Shown in pieces: positions 15,896 to 22,109 of a stretch of DNA of 22,109 nt (its first letter is position 1; every line of letters begins with the position of its first letter). The stretch spans positions 1-22,109 of the forward strand of contig JAUUWK010000005.1 in the NCBI GenBank assembly GCA_030589055.1. Direction: 5' to 3'. Both the position numbers and the translations under genes were made by a program. Source of the stretch: Candidatus Bathyarchaeota archaeon. Lineage in GTDB: Archaea > Thermoproteota > Bathyarchaeia > Bathyarchaeales > Bathycorpusculaceae. Under the pieces are notes generated by a model. It had not been told where the DNA came from, did not search any database, and worked only from the letters and a program-made list of their open reading frames with translations.

Positions 15896-16354
15896 TTGGA
15901 ATCTCTTACGAGACGTTCAATGCAACTGCTTCGAATGTTATATGAAAAAGGCGAGGCTACAAACACATATTCTTTACACATGAAGCAGAACGACTTGGCA
16001 AAACAACTAGGCATAAGCAGACAAGCACTGAACGTTCACTTACGGAAACTCAGAAACCTAAACTACATACGAACCGGCAGAGGCTTCATAGACGTAACAG
16101 GAAAAGGATTGAACGCGCTTGGAATATCGTCAAACCCAGCATTTGTATTCATAAAAGTGTCTCCTCGCAAAAGAGGCGGAGTATACAAAAAAATCAAGGA
16201 ACTCGCCATCCAAAGAGCATTTAGGATTGCAGGCGACGTTGACGCTCTCATAATTGTTGAAAGAACGAAACTCGACGAAATCTTAAGTAAACTTTCTTAC
16301 ATCGAAGGCGTAAAAGATACAAAATCCTATGTCGCTATAGAACCAATAAAATAG
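15896..16354 (+). CDS. Lrp/AsnC-like transcriptional regulator
   Basis: This 152-residue protein has a winged helix-turn-helix at residues about 1-70, with recognition helix GISRQALNVHLRKLRNLNYI and wing RTGRGFIDVT. A C-terminal alpha-beta ligand domain follows (residues about 80-150), of the kind found in Lrp-type feast/famine regulators: VFIKVSPRKRGGVYKKIKEL, then GDVDALIIVERTKLDEIL, then YIEGVKDTKSYVAI. It probably binds DNA as a dimer or higher assembly and senses a small molecule. The start is TTG, supported by GAGAAGGA 7-8 nt upstream. Its stop is 12 nt before sucC, so it is first in an operon with succinyl-CoA synthetase and may tie that enzyme to amino-acid or energy status. Confidence 0.8.
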   Translation: MESLTRRSMQLLRMLYEKGEATNTYSLHMKQNDLAKQLGISRQALNVHLRKLRNLNYIRTGRGFIDVTGKGLNALGISSNPAFVFIKVSPRKRGGVYKKIKELAIQRAFRIAGDVDALIIVERTKLDEILSKLSYIEGVKDTKSYVAIEPIK

Positions 16355-16366
16355 GAGAACACCGCA

Positions 16367-17506
16367 ATGAAGCTTTTCGAGTACGAAGCAAAAACTATAC
16401 TCGCAAAATACGGAATCCCAACACCCATAGGTGGGCTAGCAACAAACGTAAGCCAAGCTCGCGAAATCGCAACCGAACTAAAACCACCTTTCGTCGTAAA
16501 AGCGCAAGTGCTTGTAGCGGGGAGAGGAAAAGCAGGCGGAATACTCTTCTCAGAGTCAATTCCGGAAGCGGGAAAAGCTGCAGAAAAACTGTTAAACATG
16601 CGAATAAAAGGCATACCTGTCAGAAGCGTGTGGATTGAAGAAAAAATACAAATAGAGAAAGAACTTTACCTCGGCATAACAATCGACAGAGTCAACCGAA
16701 GCCATGTTGCAATTGCTTCAGCAGTTGGCGGAATGGCAATAGAAGAAATAGCCGCAAAAGCCCCAGAAAAAGTCATAAAATTCTTGATAAATCCACACTA
16801 TGGTTTCCATTCCTTCCACGCCCGCCAGATTGCAAGAAAGATGGGATACTCGGGCAAACAACTTGTCACGCTGGGAAAAATTTTTGAAAAGCTATATCAT
16901 GTTGGCATGGATTACGATGCAGAATTAATTGAAATGAACCCCCTAGCAGAAACTTTCGACGGGGAATTCGTTGCAGCAGACGCACGTATATTAATAGACA
17001 ACAACGCTCTATTCCGCCAACAAGAATACAAAAAAAGACTTTTAGAAGGTGAAAGCGAACTCACCGTGCAAGAACTAGAAGCCACAAGAAATAACTTGGC
17101 ATATGTTAAGCTGGATGGAAACATAGGCGTCATAGGCAACGGAGCAGGTCTTGTGATGGCAACATTAGATACCATTCAGTATTACGGTGGAAAACCAGCG
17201 AACTTTCTGGATGTCGGTGGCGGTGCAACATCGGAAAGAATAGCTACAGCCCTAGACATTGTACTTTCAGACTCACACGTTAAAGCACTCTTCATAAACA
17301 TTTTAGGCGGAATAACCCGCTGCGACGAAGTTGCACGAGGAATCTTGAGAGCAAAGGAAAAAGTTGGAGTAACAAAACCTATGGTTATCAGGCTTGTAGG
17401 AACAAACGAGGAAGAAGGAAAAAGAATACTAACAGAAGCCGGAATACACGTGCTGGAAAGCATGGAAGAAGCCGCACAAAAAGTTGTCGAAATCTCTAAA
17501 CAATAA
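16367..17506 (+). CDS. sucC: Succinyl-CoA synthetase beta subunit
   Basis: With SucD it interconverts succinyl-CoA and succinate coupled to ADP/ATP (or GDP/GTP) phosphorylation. The ATP-grasp domain starts with FEYEAKTILAKYGIPTP and continues with KAQVLVAGRGKAGGI and the acidic metal loop YDAELIEMNPL. The C-terminal CoA-ligase half shows ANFLDVGGGA and NILGGITRCDEVARGI. At 379 residues it is full length. The gene directly follows an Lrp-like regulator (12-nt gap with AGGAGA) and precedes sucD by 14 nt. Other acyl-CoA synthetases of this fold exist, so succinate as substrate is likely but not proven. Confidence 0.93.
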   Translation: MKLFEYEAKTILAKYGIPTPIGGLATNVSQAREIATELKPPFVVKAQVLVAGRGKAGGILFSESIPEAGKAAEKLLNMRIKGIPVRSVWIEEKIQIEKELYLGITIDRVNRSHVAIASAVGGMAIEEIAAKAPEKVIKFLINPHYGFHSFHARQIARKMGYSGKQLVTLGKIFEKLYHVGMDYDAELIEMNPLAETFDGEFVAADARILIDNNALFRQQEYKKRLLEGESELTVQELEATRNNLAYVKLDGNIGVIGNGAGLVMATLDTIQYYGGKPANFLDVGGGATSERIATALDIVLSDSHVKALFINILGGITRCDEVARGILRAKEKVGVTKPMVIRLVGTNEEEGKRILTEAGIHVLESMEEAAQKVVEISKQ

Positions 17507-17520
17507 GGAGGGAAGAATGC

Positions 17521-18390
17521 TTGGGAATAATAGTTGACAAAAACATACGTGCAATCGTCCAAGGCATAACTGGAACCCAAGGAAGTTTCCACACTCAACT
17601 GATGCTGAAATACGGAACAAGAATCGATGCTGGCGTAACCCCTGGGAAAGGCGGAACCCAAATCCACGGCGTACCAGTTTATGATACTGTTGAAGCTGCC
17701 CTAGAAGAATATTCAGCAAACGCTTCAATAATTTTCGTGCCAGCCCCATTCGCTGCAGACGCAGCCTTAGAAGCCCTAGAAAACAGAATAGAAACAATCA
17801 TAATAATAACAGAGCACATCCCAATAAAGGACGCAGTCAACTTAATGGCATACGCCAAGAAAGTCAAAGCAACAGTGATAGGACCAAACACCCCTGGGAT
17901 AATCACCCCTAAAGAATGCAAGCTTGGAATAATGCCTGCCCACATTTTTAAACCAGGCGGAACTGGCATGGTTTCCAGAAGCGGAACACTCACATACGAA
18001 ATAGCAGCAAGCCTAACAAGAAACAGCATAGGACAATCCACATGCCTCGGTTTAGGAGGAGATCCAATAACAGGTCTAAACTTTATAGACGTATTAGAAG
18101 CATTCGAGAAAGACCCTCAAACAAAAGATGTAGTTCTGATAGGAGAAATAGGCGGCAACCTAGAAGAATTGACAGCAGAATATATTGCAAAAGAAAATTA
18201 TCGAAAACCAGTTGTAGCCTTTATAGCTGGACGTTCTGCTCCACCTGGAAAACGCATGGGACACGCTGGCGCAATCATAATGGGCAAAGCGGGAGGAGCT
18301 GAAAATAAGATTGAAGCATTGAAAAGCGCAGGCGTAAAGGTGGCTGAAAAGCCAAGTGACGTAGCAAGATTATTGGGCAAAGCTTGTTGA
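17521..18390 (+). CDS. sucD: Succinyl-CoA synthetase alpha subunit
   Basis: This is the CoA-binding and phosphohistidine subunit paired with SucC. Landmarks are RAIVQGITGTQGSFHTQLML at the N-terminal CoA site, GTQIHGVPVYDTVEAA, GPNTPGIITP, and the active-site histidine loop GHAGAIIMGKAGGAENK. It is 289 residues, normal for the family. The start is TTG at 17521, placed 8 nt after GGAGGG. An ATG at 17517 lies closer to the Shine-Dalgarno but in another frame, coding only a six-residue peptide (MLGNNS) before a stop. The non-AUG start is thus forced by the reading frame. Confidence 0.93.
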   Translation: MGIIVDKNIRAIVQGITGTQGSFHTQLMLKYGTRIDAGVTPGKGGTQIHGVPVYDTVEAALEEYSANASIIFVPAPFAADAALEALENRIETIIIITEHIPIKDAVNLMAYAKKVKATVIGPNTPGIITPKECKLGIMPAHIFKPGGTGMVSRSGTLTYEIAASLTRNSIGQSTCLGLGGDPITGLNFIDVLEAFEKDPQTKDVVLIGEIGGNLEELTAEYIAKENYRKPVVAFIAGRSAPPGKRMGHAGAIIMGKAGGAENKIEALKSAGVKVAEKPSDVARLLGKAC

Positions 18391-18451
18391 TATTTGTCAG
18401 AAAGAGCTTAACCCTGAAAGTTAGCCGAAGAGAACAGTTAGCAACAAAAGG

Positions 18452-18458
18452 TATATTT
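18452..18458 (+). promoter_or_regulatory. TATA box of the L40e gene
   Basis: TATATTT lies about 46-52 nt before the L40e ATG, predicting a transcript start near 18480 and a leader of about 24 nt. GGTGA at 18494-18498 serves as ribosome-binding site 5 nt before the ATG. Confidence 0.45.
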
Positions 18459-18503
18459 GGCAGTAGGCTATGTGAGCTTTAACCACAGCAGAAGGTGAAG
18501 CAA

Positions 18504-18665
18504 ATGCCAGTAATGGACCCAATTAAGAAAGCAATCGCCCAGAAGCATAGGCTATACATGAAGATCTGCCGGCATTGTGGTGTAAGAAACGCTCCAAGCG
18601 CTGTGAAATGTAGAAAGTGCCGAAGCAAGAACCTACGATGGAAGAAAAGAGAACTTGTAAAGTGA
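18504..18665 (+). CDS. rpl40e: Ribosomal protein L40e
   Basis: This 53-residue protein of the large ribosomal subunit matches the L40e family over its length. It starts MPVMDPIKKAIAQKHRLYMK, has a four-cysteine zinc site (C22, C25, C36 and C39 in ICRHCGVRNAPSAVKCRKC), and a basic tail NLRWKKRELVK. In eukaryotes this protein is made as a ubiquitin fusion; archaea encode it alone, as here. It has its own TATA box and ribosome-binding site, about 110 nt after sucD. It is short enough to be missed by length-filtered gene calling. Confidence 0.93.
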   Translation: MPVMDPIKKAIAQKHRLYMKICRHCGVRNAPSAVKCRKCRSKNLRWKKRELVK

Positions 18666-18760
18666 TTTTGCAGCATTCTTAACGTCTTCCAATAGCTTCT
18701 TTAGCCAAGTCAGGCTTGTATCGGATGCGAGGGTTACATATATTCGAATATTCTGATTAT

Positions 18761-18767
18761 TTTAAAT
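18761..18767 (+). promoter_or_regulatory. TATA box before the 23-codon ORF
   Basis: TTTAAAT is identical to the purS box and lies 24-30 nt before the ATG at 18791, the same offset as at purS. A GAGGTG ribosome-binding-like sequence at 18779-18784 lies 6 nt before the ATG. Confidence 0.5.
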
Positions 18768-18790
18768 CTTCGGCTATTGAGGTGTAATTG

Positions 18791-18862
18791 ATGCTCTGTA
18801 AGAGCAAGAAGAAAACAACAGAGAAAACGAAACGGAAGACGACCCAGAGGAAAAAGAAGTGA
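18791..18862 (+). CDS. Putative 23-residue lysine-rich basic peptide
   Basis: The ATG at 18791 opens 23 codons ending TGA at 18862. The product begins MLCKSKKKTTEK and ends TTQRKKK: about half its residues are Lys or Arg and it has one Cys. It has no membrane segment. A TATA box 24-30 nt upstream and GAGGTG 6 nt before the ATG argue for real expression. The composition suggests nucleic-acid or ribosome binding, as for tiny basic ribosomal proteins, but no family is recognised. It sits just after L40e on the same strand. It could be chance coding in an A-rich stretch. Confidence 0.45.
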   Translation: MLCKSKKKTTEKTKRKTTQRKKK

Positions 18863-18938
18863 ATCACATTAACATTATCATCGGACCTTTCCCTTTTTTC
18901 GATTGTAAATCTAGGCAACCAGACAATTCTCTTTCTAA

Positions 18939-19553
18939 TTAGAGAACACCAAATAAAGTTTCAAGATTGAAAGAGGTGTTTGCGCAACCATTTTTTACCA
19001 GTAGAACGGATTGACCAGCTATGTCCATGCTTTTCAGTATTTCTCCACCCAGCTTTGTTTCTTCGCCACAAGAAACCCCCACAACACCTTCATAGTGCTT
19101 TGCCTTCAAAATTTTTGGAACACAAGAACCGCCAGGCAAAATGTAAACGTCATAACCCTTCTTTTCAGCAAAAGATACTGCTCTGTTGATTAAGCAATCA
19201 GGAGAACAATGTGAACACATGTAAGATGGAATGTTCGGATTAAACACAGCCTTACAACGACTATCCATGTATTTCCTAGCACAATGCGGCAGAAAAAGAG
19301 CTCTTTTTCTTGTTTGCATAAATCTATCTCTTTCCAGAAGATTTGTAACCTGAATTTCTATAAAGTCTTCAAGAAGAAGCACGGCGTCAGAAAGATTAAG
19401 ACCAGTCGCCTCTTGAATCTTAAATCTTCTTATAACTTCATGAATGGTTCTGCCAACTTTTTTATGCATACCCTTTTGATAACTAACCTTGGCAATCTCA
19501 TTAAAGAAGAAACGCGGAATCTTCGAAAGGTCAAAGGTGAATTTATATGGCAT
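18939..19553 (-). CDS. DUF116 family protein
   Basis: The pattern is that of DUF116, a cysteine-rich archaeal and bacterial family of unknown function: LPHCARKYMDSRCKAVF, then YMCSHCSPDCLINRAV, then VYILPGGSCVPKILK, then VVGVSCGEE. The many conserved cysteines (about nine) suggest a metal or iron-sulfur site. The frame stays open back to 19628, but the ATG at 19553 (MPYKFTFDLSKIP) is preferred, because a TTTAAAAT box at 19578-19585 lies 25-32 nt upstream, as for a leaderless gene. This gives 204 residues. It is divergent from the TPR-like gene. The function cannot be deduced. Confidence 0.8.
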   Translation of the reverse strand: MPYKFTFDLSKIPRFFFNEIAKVSYQKGMHKKVGRTIHEVIRRFKIQEATGLNLSDAVLLLEDFIEIQVTNLLERDRFMQTRKRALFLPHCARKYMDSRCKAVFNPNIPSYMCSHCSPDCLINRAVSFAEKKGYDVYILPGGSCVPKILKAKHYEGVVGVSCGEETKLGGEILKSMDIAGQSVLLVKNGCANTSFNLETLFGVL

Positions 19554-19577
19554 ACCTATTGATAAACAAAACAAACC

Positions 19578-19585
19578 TTTAAAAT
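19578..19585 (-). promoter_or_regulatory. TATA box of the DUF116 gene
   Basis: Read on the minus strand it is ATTTTAAA, 25-32 nt before the chosen ATG. There is no strong Shine-Dalgarno, so a leaderless transcript is likely; this supports the shorter start over the one at 19628. Confidence 0.45.
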
Positions 19586-19648
19586 TAACTATTGCCATAT
19601 AACTAAAAGCCAATATTAGAATGTGCAAAACTCGAGGAGGGCTTCAGT

Positions 19649-20050
19649 TTGGGTCTACTTGACAGATTTAGAAGAAAAAAGAAAGAAGAAATAAATGTCA
19701 AACCAGAAAAATCCCTGACAGAACTTGAAGAGATTTGCAGAGGCAACCAAGAAGCCTATAACACATTATCTAACATGATGTTTCTTAACCCTAAAAAACT
19801 TGATGTTTCAATAAGTGATGCCGCTAAAAAGGCGAAGGAATCTGAAAAAGCAAAAGATCTCTTAAAAGCAAAGGTGTGGTATGAGATCGCGGGACGCTTA
19901 GCGATTTACGAAGGCGATGTAAAAAAGGTCATAGAATATTTTAGTAAATGTGAGGAAATATCACCAGAGGCAAAATATCCAATATTGAAAAACCCGAAGA
20001 AAGCGGTGGCTACGGCTCAAGAGTACTACAAGAAACATTTGAAAGACTAA
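19649..20050 (+). CDS. Hypothetical helical (TPR-like) protein
   Basis: This 133-residue, very lysine-rich soluble protein starts with a basic N-terminus (GLLDRFRRKKKEE). After a linker it forms a run of paired amphipathic helices. The segment KAKDLLKAKVWYEIAGRLAIYEGDVKKVIEYFSKCEEIS, at about residues 70-109, reads like one or two TPR hairpins with the A-G-L-A-x-Y spacing. The start is TTG at 19649, supported by GGAGGG 7 nt upstream. No catalytic motif is seen. A scaffold or adaptor role is possible; family not recognised. It is divergent from DUF116 with a 95-nt shared promoter region. Confidence 0.7.
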   Translation: MGLLDRFRRKKKEEINVKPEKSLTELEEICRGNQEAYNTLSNMMFLNPKKLDVSISDAAKKAKESEKAKDLLKAKVWYEIAGRLAIYEGDVKKVIEYFSKCEEISPEAKYPILKNPKKAVATAQEYYKKHLKD

Positions 20051-20096
20051 CTTCAAATCTGAAATAGACATACTATGTGGATCAATTGTTACTATG

Positions 20097-20528
20097 TTAT
20101 TTTTCCTGTTCTTCTGCGTAACCTAGAAGGTCTCGTAGTGACTTCACTTCCTCTCGCAGCATGCTTACTTCGCCTTCAAGGGCGCTGGCTTTTGATTCTG
20201 CCATTTTCTTTAATTTTTCGATTTCGATCATCAAGTTTGCACGTTCAGTCTCCAAGGTTTTTATTTTTCCACGAAGATTCTTCAGAGTCTGCATAAGCTC
20301 TCCCTTTATACCTTTAATTCTCTCAACCATATTTTTAACACTTGCTGTCTCTTCAGCTCTGGTTTCAGCTGTTACGGCTGCTCTGAACCTAGCTTTGCAA
20401 TCTGAACATTCAAATATTCCCATGACAAGTTTGCGTTCTTCTCCTCTTTTCGATGCTTTTCGAGAAGGAATAACCCATGTCTTAACTGGGGTGACTACTT
20501 CTGTTCCACACTTTGGACACTTAACCAA
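20097..20528 (-). CDS. Zinc-ribbon protein with long coiled coil
   Basis: Starting at TTG 20528, the protein reads (M)VKCPKCGTEVVTPVK, a zinc-ribbon knuckle, followed by a basic segment (SRKASKRGEERK) and a second knuckle, FECSDCKARF. Then comes a coiled coil over the last 80 residues, with LMIEIEKLKKMAESKASALEG in its middle and ending in LLGYAEEQEK. The frame stays open upstream to 20711, but that part has poor composition. The TTG follows AAAGGGG with 7-nt spacing and starts right at the zinc site. The product is about 143 residues. Such proteins may act in chromosome or nucleic-acid organisation, but I do not recognise a named family. A decayed coiled-coil gene lies divergent to it. Confidence 0.7.
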   Translation of the reverse strand: MVKCPKCGTEVVTPVKTWVIPSRKASKRGEERKLVMGIFECSDCKARFRAAVTAETRAEETASVKNMVERIKGIKGELMQTLKNLRGKIKTLETERANLMIEIEKLKKMAESKASALEGEVSMLREEVKSLRDLLGYAEEQEK

Positions 20529-20610
20529 GTTATAACCCCTTTCATAATTTATCACTCTGAGTCTAAAATGTGTTTTGTAACATATGTAGTTCAAGGGCAA
20601 ATTATTGATT

Positions 20611-20943
20611 GTGAGCGTAACAGAAACTGAGTGCGGGTGAAGAGTTTTGCAAATCGGCCTAAAAAATAGGCTCGTGGAAAAAGTTAAGATGTTGGAAGAG
20701 GAGAAAGCCACGCTTTTGGAGGAAATAAGGAGGCTTGAAGATGTTGTGGAATCAAGCGAAAAAGCAAAGGGGCTGTAAGATGAAGTTAATAAATTGAGGA
20801 ATGAAGTTAAAGCCTTAAAGGAAAAGCCTCATAGATTTCTTGAAAGATTTGAAGGAGCCACATCAGCAATATTAAAAGAAGAAAGCGGCGAAGAAGACAA
20901 GTTAAATGAAGAACACTCCATTTATGAGAAAGAAGGTCTTTAA
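20611..20943 (+). pseudogene. Coiled-coil protein gene broken by two stops
   Basis: One plus-strand frame reads SVTETECG, a TGA (20638-20640), then LVEKVKMLEEEKATLLEE and IRRLEDVVESSEKAKGL, a TAA (20776-20778), then DEVNKLRNEVKALKEK, FLERFEGATSAILKEE and finally HSIYEKEGL before TAA at 20941. The heptad pattern continues in the same frame through both stops, which is the mark of a decayed gene rather than two genes. The layout, a cysteine/glycine start and then a coiled coil, resembles the divergent zinc-ribbon gene, so a relation to it is possible. Confidence 0.6.
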
Positions 20944-20990
20944 AATCGTTTATCATAATCGAGAACGAAGATTCAGAAAAATTGGGGATG

Positions 20991-21964
20991 TTAAAGGCTT
21001 GTTTGGAACATTAGCCGTTCTACGAGTTCTTTGTAACGGTTTCGGATGGTAACTTCGGTTACTTGGGCTATTTCAGCTATCTCTCTTTGCGTTTTTCTTT
21101 CACCAGTCAACACTGACGCTATATAACTTGCAGCAGCAGCTATCCCTGTGGGGCCACGACCTGAAGTTAGCTTTAACTCTTTTGCGGTTGCTAAAATTTT
21201 GTGAGCTATTTCCTCGACTTTCCCCTGCATTGTTAATTGGTTTGAAAATTTTGTTATATACTGGCTTGGCTTTACAGGCGGAACGAAATAGTCAAGCTCT
21301 CTGACCAGAAAACGGTAGCTACGACCTACCTCTTTTTTGTTTACATTCGACGCTTGCGCAATTTCTTCTAACGTTCTAGCTAGTCTACATTGCCTACAAG
21401 CCAAATAGACCGCTGCGGCAGTTACGCCCTGAATTGACCTTCCACGTATTAACCGTTCCTTGACGGCTTTTCGATAAATGACCGAAGCAGTCTCAAGGAT
21501 ATTCTTAGGAAGGCTTAGGTTATTGGAGATTTTTGTGATTTCAGATAAAGCGAAAGCTAAATTCCGCTCTGTTGCATCTGAAACACGTATACGTCTTTGC
21601 CATTTCCTTGTCGATATACCTGCGCTTTTTGTCCAGGTGAAAGACTTTTTCCGTATACATCCCGATCGTGCCAGTCGATAGTTGTTGATAACCCTTTATC
21701 GTGAATTGTATATGTTAATGGGGCCCCTACTCTGGTTCGTTTGGATCTTTGTTCATCATCAAAAGCACGCCATTCTGGTCCTCTATCAGCTATCTTAGCC
21801 GCAACTACTATACCACAATCCATGCATACCACTTCTGCGCACTCATAATCACGCATAAGTCTAGCGCTTCCACATTCAGGACATGATTGAACTTTAAATG
21901 GTTCTCGGCCAGATACTTCACTTGTACCTTTTAATTTTTCTTGCAGGTTATCTCCATTCATCAT
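20991..21964 (-). pseudogene. tfb: Transcription factor B gene with one-base frameshift
   Basis: TFB (archaeal TFIIB) bridges TBP-DNA and RNA polymerase at promoters. The first frame (start 21964) gives the zinc ribbon (SCPECG then VVCMDCG), the B-reader/linker (DRGPEWRAFDDEQRSKRTRV, GAPLTYTIHDKGLSTTIDW) and KSLSPGQKAQVYRQG, then runs into nonsense. From 21602 the next frame carries on in perfect order: WQRRIRVSDATERNLAFALSE, RKAVKERLIRGRSIQGVTAA, ACRQCRLARTLEEIAQAS, and the second cyclin repeat to LMFQTSL. Only one base is missing, around 21603-21605; adding it gives 324 residues, family length. All core motifs are otherwise intact, so this may be a sequence error or a recent mutation. The start overlaps the gar1 stop. 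Confidence 0.85.
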
Positions 21965-22109
21965 CTTTTTCTCCTTTTCTTTCTCGAGAGAAGCATGTAT
22001 AATTTTTCACCCACTAATCTCTTGGGTTCTGTGATTTTTGGTCTAACAACAATATAGGGTGAAGATGTGGGCCCAATAATGTCAAAAGTTTTTCCAACAA
22101 CTTTTAACC
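21961..22109 (-). CDS. gar1: H/ACA RNP protein Gar1, C-terminal part
   Basis: Gar1 is the small beta-barrel subunit of the H/ACA ribonucleoprotein that guides pseudouridylation. The frame is open from the right edge, so the N-terminus is outside. The visible part reads VVGKTFDIIGPTSSPYIVVR, then PKRLVGEKLYMLL, and ends with a basic tail SRKKRRKR, all typical of Gar1. The stop TGA lies inside the tfb start region (ATGATGA), so gar1 and tfb are translationally coupled. This gar1-tfb pair is a recurring archaeal neighbourhood. About 48 codons are visible. Confidence 0.85.
   Translation of the reverse strand, partial: LKVVGKTFDIIGPTSSPYIVVRPKITEPKRLVGEKLYMLLSRKKRRKR

Noticed and set aside
20638..20778. 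Stop-codon recoding (selenocysteine or similar) in the coiled-coil gene
   Set aside because: Two different stops (TGA and TAA) occur in one frame, and TAA is not recoded in known archaea; decay is the simpler reading.
21595..21615. Programmed -1 frameshift in tfb
   Set aside because: The site lacks an X-XXY-YYZ slippery heptamer and no strong downstream structure was apparent; a sequence error or mutation is simpler.

Overview
This window is archaeal chromosomal DNA. The markers are a transcription factor B (TFB), the C-terminal end of Gar1, Alba, ribosomal protein L40e, an archaeal-type AspRS, a DUF116 protein, PurS with stand-alone PurL and PurQ, and a formylmethanofuran:tetrahydromethanopterin formyltransferase (Ftr). 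Ftr together with the style of the surface protein suggests a Bathyarchaeia-like or other H4MPT-using lineage. That placement is an inference; no rRNA gene is present to confirm it.

Layout: (1) 1-788 is the end of a membrane-anchored surface protein whose heptad stalk carries an in-phase 84-nt duplication. (2) 1115-6167 (+) holds purM, a 520-nt gap without a gene, then purS-purL-purQ. (3) 6150-12022 (-) is one tightly packed operon, purF-purD-HAD hydrolase-ftr-pfkB, converging on purQ with an 18-nt overlap. Together these two blocks encode PurF, PurD, PurS/L/Q and PurM, which are early steps of de novo IMP synthesis. The second block also carries a C1-carrier enzyme, a HAD protein and a PfkB kinase. 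(4) 12023-12892 is a graveyard: a decayed HsdS-like specificity gene and another fragment. (5) 12893-15686 (-) holds a small secreted protein, aspS, a zinc-finger/KH protein and alba. (6) 15896-18390 (+) holds an Lrp-like regulator and sucC-sucD. (7) 18504-20943 holds several small genes: L40e, a 23-codon lysine-rich ORF, DUF116, a TPR-like protein, a zinc-ribbon coiled-coil protein and a coiled-coil pseudogene. (8) 20991-22109 (-) holds gar1 (partial) and tfb, with tfb broken by one missing base.

The most interesting points are: ftr with an EhaR-like HAD protein translationally coupled inside a purine operon; the frameshifted tfb; the heptad-phased duplication in the surface stalk; a palindrome at the alba promoter opposite an Lrp-like gene; a promoter-equipped micro-ORF of 23 codons; and two pseudogenes that can be reconstructed. 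No convincing CRISPR array, insertion sequence, tRNA or rRNA was seen.
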